Below, one piece after another: positions 37,362 to 46,617 of a stretch of 64,000 nucleotides of DNA. The notes under the pieces were generated by a model that did no database searches, was not told the DNA's origin, and was given only the letters and a program-made list of their open reading frames with translations. The first letter of the stretch is position 1; every line of letters begins with the position of its first letter. Both the position numbers and the translations under genes were made by a program. Location: assembly GCF_021440085.1 (NCBI RefSeq), contig NZ_JAKCPW010000004.1:1-64000 (forward strand). Direction: 5' to 3'. The DNA comes from Dyadobacter sp. CY261 (GTDB lineage Bacteria; Bacteroidota; Bacteroidia; Cytophagales; Spirosomataceae).

Positions 37362-39143
37362 ATGCATCCTATCATCAACAAAATCATGTCGTTACGCGGA
37401 ATTGGACTATTGCTTGGTACGTTTCTGCTACTCCATTCGCAGGTGACTTCCGCGCAGACGACCTATTGTAATCCGATGGATATCGATTACAAATACAACT
37501 TTGAGCAATTGAATGACAACATCAGCTATCGGTCTGGTGCTGATCCGGTGATCATCAACCATAAAGGTGAGTACTTTTTGTTTGTGACGATTTCGGGCGG
37601 TTACTGGCATTCCAAAGACATGCTGAACTGGACATACCTGACAGCCAACCGCTGGCCTTTTGAAGATATGTGTGCCCCCGCGGCTGTATCTGTTCGCGAC
37701 ACATTGTTTCTTTTCCAGTCGACATTCGAGTCCCGCCCGATCCTGTATTCCGTAGCTCCGGAAAAAGGCATTTGGGAATTTTACAACCGCTGGACGCCGA
37801 GGCTACCCAAAGATATCGGCCCATGGGATCCCGCATTATTTCACGACCCGGACACAGACAAATGGTATATGTACTGGGGTTCTTCCAATGTATACCCAAT
37901 TTTTGGTTCCGAGTTGGATTATTCCAAACGGCTTGCATTCAAGGGACAATATCAGTCGATGTTCTGGCTCAATCAGTATGAACATGGCTGGGAACGCTTC
38001 GGACCCAATCATTCTGACCCGTTCAAACCATTCACGGAAGGTGCCTGGATGACGAAGCATAAAGGCAAATATTACTTGCAGTACGGCGCACCGGGAACTG
38101 AATATAACGTATATGCCAATGGTACCTACGTAGGGGACAATCCGCTGGGACCATTCACTTACGCGCCTTACAACCCTGTGTCCTACAAGCCGGGTGGTTT
38201 CGCAACCGGCGCCGGGCATGGTAATACATTTCAGGATAACTACGGCAACTACTGGAACACTGGCACATCTTGGATCGGCCTGAACTGGGCTATGGAGCGA
38301 CGCATTGTTCGCTTTCCTGCCGGTTTTGACAAAGACGGTCAAATGTTCGCCAACACCCGCTTCGGTGATTTTCCCCATAAAATTCCCACCAAAACCTGGA
38401 CCGGTAAAGGCGATGAACTCTTCACTGGTTGGATGCTGCTTTCCTATAAAAAACCCGTTATTGCCTCGTCTACGCTCGACTCGATGGCCGCGCAGAAAAT
38501 CACTGACGAAAATCCCCGAACATTCTGGGCGGCGAAACAAAACAAGCCGGGAGAAACGTTAACCATCGATTTACAGATCGAACAGGAAGTAAAAGCTGTA
38601 CAAGTGAACTACACCGACTATAAATCAGATATTTTCGATAACAAGCCTGAAAAGGTTTATACGCAGTTCAAAATCTGGACATCGAAGGACGGGAAGAAGT
38701 GGGATTTGGCAAGCGACCTCACCAAAGAGCCCAGGCGCGACAGGCCCTGCGCTTATATCGAGTTATCCTCACCCACACGTGCGCGCTACATTCGTTACGA
38801 GCACGTATACGTAGCCTCGCCGATACTGGCTATCAGTGAATTCAGGGTTTTTGGAAACGGTTTCGGAAAAGCACCCCAAACTCCTGCAAACTTTACCGCC
38901 ATCCGTCAGAAAGACACGCGTAATGCTGATTTGAGATGGGAAAAAGTCCCGGGCGCGGTCGGTTACAATGTGTTATGGGGCATCGCCCCCGACAAACTTT
39001 ATCAGACCTACCAATTTTGGAATGATGAACCGAATACTTTTGAGTTAAGGGCATTGAATGTAGGCGTACCCTACTACTTTGCTATTGAAGCATTCAATGA
39101 AAATGGTGTTTCGGCTGTGAGTGAGGTAGTTTCTGTGAAATAA
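37362..39143 (+). CDS. secreted family 43 glycoside hydrolase with discoidin and fibronectin-like domains
   Basis: A 593-aa exported enzyme. After a signal peptide (ending VTSAQ, about residue 32) comes a five-bladed GH43 propeller with the three family carboxylates: D61 (SGADPVII), D156 (GPWDPALF) and E226 (FTEGAWMTK). This is followed by an F5/8 type C (discoidin) carbohydrate-binding module (about 365-500, ENPRTFWAAKQNKPGETLTI) and a fibronectin III-like C-terminus (PANFTAIRQKDTRNADLRWE). GH43 enzymes cleave arabinosyl or xylosyl links in plant polysaccharides; the precise specificity is not readable. It is not next to a SusCD pair. A -7 match TAATTTTG lies at 37336-37343. Confidence 0.88.
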   Translation: MHPIINKIMSLRGIGLLLGTFLLLHSQVTSAQTTYCNPMDIDYKYNFEQLNDNISYRSGADPVIINHKGEYFLFVTISGGYWHSKDMLNWTYLTANRWPFEDMCAPAAVSVRDTLFLFQSTFESRPILYSVAPEKGIWEFYNRWTPRLPKDIGPWDPALFHDPDTDKWYMYWGSSNVYPIFGSELDYSKRLAFKGQYQSMFWLNQYEHGWERFGPNHSDPFKPFTEGAWMTKHKGKYYLQYGAPGTEYNVYANGTYVGDNPLGPFTYAPYNPVSYKPGGFATGAGHGNTFQDNYGNYWNTGTSWIGLNWAMERRIVRFPAGFDKDGQMFANTRFGDFPHKIPTKTWTGKGDELFTGWMLLSYKKPVIASSTLDSMAAQKITDENPRTFWAAKQNKPGETLTIDLQIEQEVKAVQVNYTDYKSDIFDNKPEKVYTQFKIWTSKDGKKWDLASDLTKEPRRDRPCAYIELSSPTRARYIRYEHVYVASPILAISEFRVFGNGFGKAPQTPANFTAIRQKDTRNADLRWEKVPGAVGYNVLWGIAPDKLYQTYQFWNDEPNTFELRALNVGVPYYFAIEAFNENGVSAVSEVVSVK

Positions 39144-39149
39144 CGGCGA

Positions 39150-39737
39150 TTATTGAACAATCTCCGGCTCAAACTCGATGTTTTCGTAAATCGCTTTAAG
39201 GCTCATTTCAAAATTGAACGCGTCAAAGCGGACCGCATCATTAATACCTTCGAAAGACTGGTAGCCCCAAAGATCATTCCCTTCGAGCCGGGAATACATA
39301 TCAACACTATATTCAAGTTGAGAGACCAGCAGATAATATTGCAGGGAAGGTATGGCCCTGTAATGTTTCAGTTTAAAACCTCGATCCCTTGATTCGGAGC
39401 TTTTTGAGATTACTTCAACAAGGATTGTGGGGTGTTTAACGACGTAAGTTCCTGAAATGTCGACCGGAGCGCAGGTAACTATTACATCGGGATAGGGATA
39501 GTAGATGTTCGAAGCTTTAACTTTGACACTTTCAGCGAAAACACGGCAACCTCGCGGTTGGAAAAAACCCTTCAAAAAAGAACGGACATTGTCAACGATG
39601 TCGTTATGGTTCAAAGTAGTGCCCGCCATTGCGTAAATCTCACCATTGTAGTACTCATGGCGGATTTCACTTTCCTTCTCCAACTCGAAGTATTCTTCGA
39701 CAGTCATTCTCTGCTCAATTAGTTGTGCGCATCCCAT
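39150..39737 (-). CDS. Uma2-family (DUF820) putative endonuclease
   Basis: A 195-aa protein with the PD-(D/E)XK-type Uma2 core: MTVEEYFELEKESEIRHEYYNGE near the start, then YYPYPDVIVTC and PTILVEVISKSSESRDRGFKLKHY, where D, E and K form the presumed catalytic site. Uma2 genes are scattered and multicopy in Bacteroidota and cyanobacteria; the biological role is not established. Its stop lies 6 bp from the GH43 stop (convergent). Confidence 0.85.
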   Translation of the reverse strand: MGCAQLIEQRMTVEEYFELEKESEIRHEYYNGEIYAMAGTTLNHNDIVDNVRSFLKGFFQPRGCRVFAESVKVKASNIYYPYPDVIVTCAPVDISGTYVVKHPTILVEVISKSSESRDRGFKLKHYRAIPSLQYYLLVSQLEYSVDMYSRLEGNDLWGYQSFEGINDAVRFDAFNFEMSLKAIYENIEFEPEIVQ

Positions 39738-39787
39738 AATTTACTGTTTTTTAACAACAAATTGCGAGGAAACATCAACAAATAAAA

Positions 39788-41059
39788 CTAGGACGCGCTA
39801 CCGTTTAGCCAAAGGAGAGAAGAATCGCCGTAGCTCAAAAAGCGATAATCGTTCGCTAACGCCTCGGAATAGACCTTTTTCCAGTCGTTTCCCAAAAATG
39901 CGGCGACGAGCAGGATCAATGTGGAGCCAGGTTGATGATAATTAGTAATTATCCCGCGGCAAAGCCGGAACCGGTAACCCGGGAAAATAAATATCTCGGT
40001 TTCGCCTACGATCTCGCTAAGTCCTGCCTGATCCATCTGCCCGGCAATGGCTTGGAGCGATTGCCGGGCAGATGGTAATTCTTCCTCTTTCCAGGGATAT
40101 GGATAAAGTTTTTCAATATTAAAGGCCGTGGTTTCCTTTTTGAAAAGCTTTACTCCAAACCAATACAAGCTTTCCAACGAACGCAGTGATGTAGTGCCTA
40201 CCGGCAAAATGTAATCGACCGATCGAAGCAAATCTTCAATTAGGACCCTTGTAAATACCACTTGCTCGGAATGCATTCGGTGCTCCGTGACCTTCTCTAC
40301 CTTAATGGGCTGAAATGTTCCTGCACCTACGTGCAAGGTCAGAAATGAATTCCGGATACCTTTTTTGTGCAGCGCATCAAAAACGCGCGGTGTAAAGTGC
40401 AATCCGGCAGTAGGTGCCGCAACGGCCCCATCGTGATGTGCATATACGGTTTGGTAAGTCTGGCTATCCAGCTCCTCGGTATCGCGGTTCAGATACGGCG
40501 GTAACGGTATTTCACCCAGAGCCTTGACAAGATCTAAAAACGTGATGTCGGCATCCCAGGATAACCTGATAAGGTTCTGTTCATAATCATGATAGGAAAC
40601 CTGCAATGTGACGGGCAACCTATTCACAAGAATGTCGTTTCTCAATGTGTCGCCCGCTTTCCAGCGCTTTTTGTTGCCGATCATGCATTCCCACACACAG
40701 GAATGCTTCACCAGCATCGCATCGTTGATCACGCGGGTTGGCAACTCGGGATGCAGCAGCAAGAGCTCGATGACCGCCCCCGTTTCCTTCCTGAAGTGTG
40801 CCCTTGCCGGGATTACCTTGGTGTCATTGAAAACCAGCAGCGTATTCTCAGGCAATTGCGAAACAACGTCCGTGAATTGTAGATGAGTGATTTCGCCATC
40901 CCGGTACACCATCAACTTCGACTCGTCCCTGACTGGCATCGGATACTTTGCGATCCGTTGGTCCGGCAGCTCGTATGTGTAACTTTGCAGATCTATCGCC
41001 TCCGCCTGCACCCGCCATGCAGCGTTCAGGTTCGCCTCATCCATGTCTTTTCCTTCCAT
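39788..41059 (-). CDS. queA: S-adenosylmethionine:tRNA ribosyltransferase-isomerase
   Basis: QueA transfers the ribosyl part of SAM to make epoxyqueuosine in tRNA anticodons. The 423-aa protein has the family blocks YELPDQRIAKYPMPVRDESKL, NTLLVFNDTKVIPARAHFRK, HHDGAVAAPTAGLHFTPRV, LHVGAGTFQPIKVE and TNYHQPGSTLILLVAAFLG. It is longer than the E. coli enzyme because of an N-terminal extension and an insertion before the final block, as is common in this phylum. The membrane-protein gene at 41069-41581 lies 9 bp upstream on the same strand, so they may be co-transcribed. Confidence 0.95.
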   Translation of the reverse strand: MEGKDMDEANLNAAWRVQAEAIDLQSYTYELPDQRIAKYPMPVRDESKLMVYRDGEITHLQFTDVVSQLPENTLLVFNDTKVIPARAHFRKETGAVIELLLLHPELPTRVINDAMLVKHSCVWECMIGNKKRWKAGDTLRNDILVNRLPVTLQVSYHDYEQNLIRLSWDADITFLDLVKALGEIPLPPYLNRDTEELDSQTYQTVYAHHDGAVAAPTAGLHFTPRVFDALHKKGIRNSFLTLHVGAGTFQPIKVEKVTEHRMHSEQVVFTRVLIEDLLRSVDYILPVGTTSLRSLESLYWFGVKLFKKETTAFNIEKLYPYPWKEEELPSARQSLQAIAGQMDQAGLSEIVGETEIFIFPGYRFRLCRGIITNYHQPGSTLILLVAAFLGNDWKKVYSEALANDYRFLSYGDSSLLWLNGSAS

Positions 41060-41068
41060 AAGGCTCTA

Positions 41069-41581
41069 TCAAAGCTTATCATCGTCCAGCGGCGGCCACA
41101 GCAGGCGTAGCGGAAGCAGGAAAACGATCAAAACGAGTGCAAGACTCGCATAATAAAGCCACGAAAAGTCGAATACATCCAACTTGTAGCTAGTGCTGTT
41201 AATCGTCGACAATGCCAACAGACTAAAACCTATAATAGTATTGATCACCGCCACAAGACAATACAGCCAGTTGGTAAGGTGTTCGTTTAGTTCAGCACGG
41301 TGCTGTGCCCATTCCTTACGCTTCAAAATTGGGAGATTCATCGGATCCACATTCTGAATGTGGCGAGCGATGGCCGTGAGCACCACGTTGTTCAGCAAGA
41401 AAAGACCTGTTACGATATAAAAAATATGCTCTTTGTCCACATACCGCTCGGCCAGGCCGCTGTCCGCAAAGTCGACCGCGACCATTTCTGGAAAGAGTGA
41501 ATACGTCCAGCCCAGCGCCCCGATAACGAATAATAAAGATGCCCAGCGCCAGATCTTTATTGCAAATGTTGTAACTTTCAT
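41069..41581 (-). CDS. four-helix membrane protein of unknown function
   Basis: The 170-aa protein has four hydrophobic segments: about 10-30 (RWASLLFVIGALGWTY), 55-77 (FYIVTGLFLLNNVVLTA), 100-122 (VAVINTIIGFSLLAL) and 140-160 (SLALVLIVFLLPLRLLW). The soluble loops are short. I recognise no conserved motif. Start placed at MKVTTFAIK; the frame extends 17 codons upstream. Just upstream of queA on the same strand. Confidence 0.6.
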   Translation of the reverse strand: MKVTTFAIKIWRWASLLFVIGALGWTYSLFPEMVAVDFADSGLAERYVDKEHIFYIVTGLFLLNNVVLTAIARHIQNVDPMNLPILKRKEWAQHRAELNEHLTNWLYCLVAVINTIIGFSLLALSTINSTSYKLDVFDFSWLYYASLALVLIVFLLPLRLLWPPLDDDKL

Positions 41582-41696
41582 GAATTGGTAACCTTTTAGA
41601 GAGGTTTTTCGCCATAGTAAATCAGGGTGCAAAATTAGGTCGGGAAGCTTCTAAAACCTAATTGGCTTTTAATAAACACACATTATAAATCCGGCA

Positions 41697-41858
41697 ATGC
41701 ATTTTGAGTGGGATTTCAACAATTTACAGCATATAATTACAGATCATCCTGAGAGAGAAAATACGGTCGAAGAAGTCGAAAATATTTTCGACGACCAATT
41801 GAAATACACCTTGAAAGAACTTCTTGAAACCGAGTCTTTGAGAAAAGCAAAGGCATAG
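41697..41858 (+). CDS. short BrnT-like (DUF497) fragment
   Basis: The 53-aa ORF MHFEWDFNNLQHIITDHPE continues to VEEVENIFDDQLKYTLKEL and stops. The F-x-W-D-x-N opening and the H and IFDD positions match the first half of BrnT-type ribonuclease toxins (usually about 90 aa). The C-terminal strands with catalytic residues are missing and no BrnA antitoxin follows. It sits 7 bp before the adenosyltransferase gene, perhaps co-transcribed. Either a truncated toxin or a small independent protein. Confidence 0.5.
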   Translation: MHFEWDFNNLQHIITDHPERENTVEEVENIFDDQLKYTLKELLETESLRKAKA

Positions 41859-41865
41859 CTCCCCT

Positions 41866-42426
41866 ATGAAAATCTACACCAAAACCGGCGATAAGGGTAC
41901 CACATCCCTCATCGGCGGGACCCGCCTGAGCAAGGCGCATGTGCGCATCGATGCCTACGGAACGGTCGATGAGTTGAACAGCCATATAGGTATGCTCCGC
42001 GATCAGCCGGTGAATGAAAGCCGCAAAGATCTGCTCAAAGAAATCCAGGACCGGCTTTTTACGATCGGCTCGCACCTGGCTTCGGAACCGGACCAGAAAA
42101 AGAAAATCCTGCCCGACCTGTACGACGAGGACATTACGCTTCTCGAAAAGGAAATGGACCTGATCGATGCCAACGTTCCCGCATTGCGTGCATTCATTCT
42201 GCCGGGCGGACATCCGTCGGTTTCCTTTGGACATATTGCCCGCACCGTTTGCCGCCGGGCGGAGCGTGCGGTAATCCATTTGCAGCAGGGCGAAGAGGTA
42301 GATCCGATCGTGATCCGTTACCTCAACCGTCTTTCCGACTATCTTTTTATGCTTTGTCGCGCAATGACGCACGAGCTCGCAATCGAAGAGGTTACCTGGC
42401 AGCCGAGGGTTGGACGGGGAAAATAA
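41866..42426 (+). CDS. PduO-type cob(I)alamin adenosyltransferase
   Basis: A 186-aa trimeric enzyme that transfers the adenosyl group of ATP to cob(I)alamin to form coenzyme B12. The signature blocks are MKIYTKTGDKGTTSLIGG (phosphate loop), AYGTVDELNSHIGMLRD and the ATP-binding ARTVCRRAERAV, with the terminal LNRLSDYLFMLCRA. Normal length. No other cobalamin genes are linked in this window, and the BtuB-like receptor at the window's end is 21 kb away. Confidence 0.95.
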   Translation: MKIYTKTGDKGTTSLIGGTRLSKAHVRIDAYGTVDELNSHIGMLRDQPVNESRKDLLKEIQDRLFTIGSHLASEPDQKKKILPDLYDEDITLLEKEMDLIDANVPALRAFILPGGHPSVSFGHIARTVCRRAERAVIHLQQGEEVDPIVIRYLNRLSDYLFMLCRAMTHELAIEEVTWQPRVGRGK

Positions 42427-42569
42427 TTGTTACACTAAATATCAATTATTTATAGATTAAATTCTTTAAATTGCGAGACTTAGGAAAGAGTGCGCCGGGA
42501 TTTCCAAACCCTGCCTTTTTTCGGATTATAAGCTTCGGAAAGCGTTTGAAAAATTAAATTTTTGGCATC

Positions 42570-43640
42570 ATGACAGCCGACACAGTACAAATTGAAGTTC
42601 AGCAAACCACCAATTCTCGTTTGCAGGAGGTTGACTTCAACAACCTCGTTTTTGGACGGAACATATCCGACCATATGTTTATCGCCGAATATAAAAGCGG
42701 GCAATGGCAAGACCTTCGCATTGTGCCCTACGGCGACCTCTCACTTAGCCCTGCCACCGCCGCGCTGCATTACGGTCAAGCTATTTTCGAGGGAATGAAA
42801 GCTTACAAAAATGACGCTGGTGAAGTGCTGCTTTTCCGTGCGATCGACAACTGGAAACGCCTTAACAAGTCGGCTGAGCGCCTTTGCATGCCACAGATCC
42901 CGGAAGAAATCTTCATGAACGGCCTTACGGAGCTGCTTCGTCTCGACGCCGGATGGGTACCGTCTCAACCGGGCTGCTCGCTTTATATTCGTCCATATAT
43001 GTTTGCCACCGATCCTTACATCGGTGTGAAACCATCTGATTCATACTATTTCATCATCTTCACAAGCCCGGTAGGTACTTACTATGCAAAACCTCCGCGT
43101 GTGAAGGTGGAAACGCATTTCATCCGCGCTGCGGAAGGTGGTGTAGGCGCTACCAAATGCGCAGGCAACTACGCAGGTTCACTTTACCCGGCAAAATTGG
43201 CCCAGCAGGAAGGTTATGACCAACTGATCTGGACCGATGCGCGCGACCATGACTACATCGAAGAGTCGGGTACGATGAACATCATGTTTATGCTCGATGA
43301 CAAATTGCTTACACCGCACGTTTCCGAGACTACATTGGACGGTATTACGCGCAAAAGCATTGTAGCGATCGCTGAGCACTGGGGCATTCCGGTGGAAGAG
43401 CGCCGCATCAGCGTGAAAGAGATCGTCGACGCATTGAAAGCAGGTAAGCTCGAAGCCGCATTCGGAGCCGGTACTGCTGTGGTAATCTCTCCATTCGCGA
43501 CAATCGCATATGAAGGCGTTGATTACCCATTGCCAGAAATTAAAGAAGACTCGTTTGTAAATAAGGTAAAAAATTATCTCACCGACCTCCGAACAGGCAA
43601 AGAAGAAGATATCTTTGGCTGGATGCTGAAAGTTGAATGA
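42570..43640 (+). CDS. ilvE: branched-chain amino acid aminotransferase
   Basis: A PLP-dependent class IV transaminase interconverting leucine, isoleucine and valine with their 2-oxo acids. The 356-aa product shows LHYGQAIFEGMKAYK near residue 67, the PLP lysine K196 in GGVGATKCAGNYAGSLYPA, and EESGTMNIMFML plus DGITRKSIVAIAEHWGIPV, all typical of the BCAT type II form. Monocistronic, ending at an exceptionally long hairpin. Confidence 0.95.
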   Translation: MTADTVQIEVQQTTNSRLQEVDFNNLVFGRNISDHMFIAEYKSGQWQDLRIVPYGDLSLSPATAALHYGQAIFEGMKAYKNDAGEVLLFRAIDNWKRLNKSAERLCMPQIPEEIFMNGLTELLRLDAGWVPSQPGCSLYIRPYMFATDPYIGVKPSDSYYFIIFTSPVGTYYAKPPRVKVETHFIRAAEGGVGATKCAGNYAGSLYPAKLAQQEGYDQLIWTDARDHDYIEESGTMNIMFMLDDKLLTPHVSETTLDGITRKSIVAIAEHWGIPVEERRISVKEIVDALKAGKLEAAFGAGTAVVISPFATIAYEGVDYPLPEIKEDSFVNKVKNYLTDLRTGKEEDIFGWMLKVE

Positions 43641-43758
43641 GTCAATGAGTCAATAGGTTATGAGTCAGAAAAGAGTTCAAAGTTGGGAATCGATTCCCGA
43701 ACTTTGAACTCTTTTTGTTGTAGTAATCATTCAAATATTCACTCATTGACTCATTCAA
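43633..43758. repeat. nested inverted repeats between ilvE and the araC-type gene
   Basis: An outer perfect 18-bp inverted repeat (TTGAATGAGTCAATGAGT at 43633-43650, complement at 43741-43758) encloses an inner long hairpin (43669-43715). The outer arms are built from an ATGAGTCA octamer repeated at 43637, 43645 and 43660. The left arm includes the last codons of ilvE. Confidence 0.85.
43669..43715. terminator. long bidirectional terminator, ilvE / araC-type gene
   Basis: Sixteen paired bases (43669-43684 with 43700-43715), one bulged G (43699), then a GGGAAT/ATTCCC upper stem closing a small loop around the CG at 43691-43692. T and A tracts flank it on both strands. Confidence 0.85.
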
Positions 43759-43768
43759 AATCTACTCC

Positions 43769-44653
43769 TCACACAAATGTTCGCGTGCCGGAATAGTTAT
43801 CCCGAAATTCCTTGGGCGTACATCCGTTCCTGCTTTTGAACATGCGGTTGAAATACGACAGGTTATTGAATCCGCATTTGTAGGCGATCTCAGAAATGGT
43901 ATTCGTCGTATTGATCAACGATCGGGAAGCGTGCCCCAATCGGATCTCGTTGAGGCTATCGATAAATGTCTTTCCTGTACGCTTCTTAATAAACCTGCTG
44001 AATGACACTTCCGACATTCCCGCTAGCTTGGCCACTGTGGTAAGATTCACTTCCCTGTCATAATTGTCGCGCATGTAGGCGAATACTTTTTCGATACGAC
44101 GGCTGTTATAGTTGACGTTTTCGTCCGTAAATGTACTGTTGGAAAGCGTACGCATATTGCGCGAAACTGACAGGTCGTGCAGAATCGACATGAGTTCGAG
44201 CATGGAGTCGAACCCGCTTTTCTGGGCCAGCGCGGCAAGCCTGGGCCTAATACGCTCGATCGTTTCTTTCGAGAACGCAATGCCTTTGGCTGATTTTTCC
44301 AGCAGTGAACGGACAAAAAATAGCTGGTTCCTTTTCAGAAATTTGTCATCAAACAGGTCGCGATGGAATTGCACGGTCACTTCATTGATTTCAGGCATTC
44401 CTTCTTCCCATTTATAGCTGTGGGTGAGCCAGCCATGCGGTAAATTGTTGCCCACCAAAACCAGCTCTACATCGTCGATCACCTCTGTATGATCGCCGAC
44501 AATCCGTTTCACGCCTTTGCCGGACAGGATCAGGTTGAGTTCGAATTCTTCATGGTTATGAAGCGGGAAATCGAAAATGGTCTTTCTGCGGTCAAAAACG
44601 GTAAAACAATCGTACTGGGTTAATGGGGTAATTTCTCTGTAGATTTCACTCAT
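43769..44653 (-). CDS. AraC-family transcriptional regulator
   Basis: The 294-aa regulator has an N-terminal cupin-like sensing domain (FPLHNHEEFELNLILSGKG, about residues 29-100) and a C-terminal double helix-turn-helix (NLTTVAKLAGMSEVSFSRFI and ISEIAYKCGFNNLSYFNRMF). Such regulators usually activate sugar-use genes when ligand binds. It is divergent from the sodium:solute symporter gene, with a perfect 9-bp-arm inverted repeat between them, so that transporter is the likely target. Confidence 0.93.
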   Translation of the reverse strand: MSEIYREITPLTQYDCFTVFDRRKTIFDFPLHNHEEFELNLILSGKGVKRIVGDHTEVIDDVELVLVGNNLPHGWLTHSYKWEEGMPEINEVTVQFHRDLFDDKFLKRNQLFFVRSLLEKSAKGIAFSKETIERIRPRLAALAQKSGFDSMLELMSILHDLSVSRNMRTLSNSTFTDENVNYNSRRIEKVFAYMRDNYDREVNLTTVAKLAGMSEVSFSRFIKKRTGKTFIDSLNEIRLGHASRSLINTTNTISEIAYKCGFNNLSYFNRMFKSRNGCTPKEFRDNYSGTRTFV

Positions 44654-44717
44654 AGGCTAAATAGGTGTTTAATTATATTAGAACCAGGTAACTGCTTAAA
44701 ACGGCGATGGATTTTTG

Positions 44718-44745
44718 ATTAACAATTTAAAGATTTATTGTTAAT
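44718..44745. promoter_or_regulatory. inverted repeat in the araC-type / symporter divergent region
   Basis: ATTAACAAT (44718-44726), a 10-nt spacer, then ATTGTTAAT (44737-44745) form a perfect inverted repeat about one helical turn apart. It sits 65 bp from the regulator start and 43 bp from the symporter start. It is a good candidate operator for the AraC protein. Confidence 0.5.
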
Positions 44746-44787
44746 TATACCACCAAGCCACCTTCCGATAATTCCGCCGACTTACCG

Positions 44788-46617
44788 ATGAAAATCAAGT
44801 CCCTCGATCTTCTGATCATATTAATCTACCTGATAACGGTCCTATCAATCGGTGTTTACCTGAAACGGCAGGCGGCAAGAAGCAAAAACGACTATTTGCT
44901 TGGTGGCAAATCCATGCCGTTCTGGATGCTTGGCATTTCCAATGCCTCGGGCATGTTCGACCTATCCGGCACAGCCTGGATGGTTGCCATTATGTTTGTT
45001 TATGGCGTAAAAAGCATTTGGCTGCCGTGGCTCTGGCCCGTATTTAACCAGATATTCATGATGGTATATCTCTCGATTTGGCTCAGGAGATCCAACGCAG
45101 CTACTGGCGCGGAATGGATGCTTTTCAGGTTCGGCGACTGTCGTGAAGGCGGGCTTTCCCATAAGGTCATCATCGTCTTTGCATTACTAAGCTGCCTGAG
45201 CTTTATGGCCTACGGGTTCATCGGACTGGGAAAATTCATTGAAATATTTATCCCCTGGCAGATCGTTAAACCATTTTTACCATTCAATATCCCGGATGAT
45301 TATGTTGCTCACTTCTATGGGATTCTGTTTACTATTTTCACGACTTGCTATGCATTGCTTGGCGGAATGAAAAGTATTGTATGGGCCGATATGCTGCATT
45401 ATCTGATCATGGTGATTGTATGCGTGTCTGCCGCTGCGATGGCATACACCGTGTTTCCCGACAGCTCACATTTACCTGTACCTGCTGGCTGGACCGACTT
45501 TTTCTTGGGACAACAATCGGACCTCAATTGGTCGTCGCGACTGCCGGCCGCCGCCGAGAAGCTCAAAAGCGACAATTTTGCCCCATTAGACTCTTTTTTT
45601 GCACTAATGACTGCCAAAGGCATTCTCGCTAGCCTGGCCGGGCCTGCACCTAACTATGATATGCAAAAAATATTATCTACCCGTTCCCCCAGGGAAGCCG
45701 CTCTGATGAGCATGATCGTGAATATCGTGCTGTTACCTACCCGATATCTCTTCATTACCGGCATCACGGTTTTAGGGCTGCTATATTTCCAACATTCAGA
45801 TATGGCACCAAACATCGGCACCGACCTCGAAAAAGTACTTCCTGCGGTGCTGAATGCTTACGTTCCGTCGGGCATGCTTGGATTGGTACTTATAGCGCTA
45901 ATGGGCGCGTTTATGGGCACTTTTGCCGGTACATTCAACGCGGCCCAGGCCTATTTCGTGAACGATGTCTATCTCAGGTCTTTCAATCCAGGTGCAGGGA
46001 ACCGCGAGATCAGCCGGGTCAATTATCTTTCAGGCATCGTTATAGTTAGCATCAGCATTCTCCTCGGCTTGCTCGCAAAGGATGTGAACAGCATTTTGCA
46101 ATGGATCGTGTCCGCATTGTATGGTGGCTACATTGCCTCCAATGTACTGAAATGGCATTGGTGGCGCTTCAATAGCGCGGGTTTCTTCTGGGGAATGCTG
46201 GCAGGAATCGTGTGCGCACTGATTTGTCCCCATATTTTTCAAAATACCCTTCCACTGCGCTATTTCCCGCTCATTCTCGGCATTTCGATCATCGGCGCCC
46301 TGGCCGGATCACTGGCGACGAAGCCAACAGACATGGAAGTATTGAAGACATTTTACAGGACGGTGAACCCATGGGGATTTTGGGGGCCTGTTCGCGACGA
46401 GGTTAAAGCAAGCGACCCGTCGTTTGTCCCGAACAGGCACTTTTCCAGGGACATCTTTAACGTAGCAATCGGAATCATTGCGCAAACAGCCATCACAGCC
46501 ATTCCGGTCTTTTTTATTCTCAAGATACCGGCCGGAATAAACATCGCGATTGCCCTATTTGTGATTTCTTCTGTGGTTCTCTGGAAAACGTGGTATAAAA
46601 ATCTTCCGCAGCAGTGA
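44788..46617 (+). CDS. sodium:solute symporter (SSS family)
   Basis: The 609-aa inner-membrane carrier has about 14 transmembrane segments and the SSS opening (LLIILIYLITVLSIGVYLKR, then SKNDYLLGGKSMPFWMLGIS with ASGMFDLSGTAW). It would co-transport a small organic solute, possibly a sugar or sugar acid, with Na+. The ligand is not identifiable. It pairs with the divergent AraC regulator, and a SusC/SusD pair follows 376 bp downstream, so outer- and inner-membrane uptake steps for one nutrient may be linked here. Confidence 0.92.
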   Translation: MKIKSLDLLIILIYLITVLSIGVYLKRQAARSKNDYLLGGKSMPFWMLGISNASGMFDLSGTAWMVAIMFVYGVKSIWLPWLWPVFNQIFMMVYLSIWLRRSNAATGAEWMLFRFGDCREGGLSHKVIIVFALLSCLSFMAYGFIGLGKFIEIFIPWQIVKPFLPFNIPDDYVAHFYGILFTIFTTCYALLGGMKSIVWADMLHYLIMVIVCVSAAAMAYTVFPDSSHLPVPAGWTDFFLGQQSDLNWSSRLPAAAEKLKSDNFAPLDSFFALMTAKGILASLAGPAPNYDMQKILSTRSPREAALMSMIVNIVLLPTRYLFITGITVLGLLYFQHSDMAPNIGTDLEKVLPAVLNAYVPSGMLGLVLIALMGAFMGTFAGTFNAAQAYFVNDVYLRSFNPGAGNREISRVNYLSGIVIVSISILLGLLAKDVNSILQWIVSALYGGYIASNVLKWHWWRFNSAGFFWGMLAGIVCALICPHIFQNTLPLRYFPLILGISIIGALAGSLATKPTDMEVLKTFYRTVNPWGFWGPVRDEVKASDPSFVPNRHFSRDIFNVAIGIIAQTAITAIPVFFILKIPAGINIAIALFVISSVVLWKTWYKNLPQQ

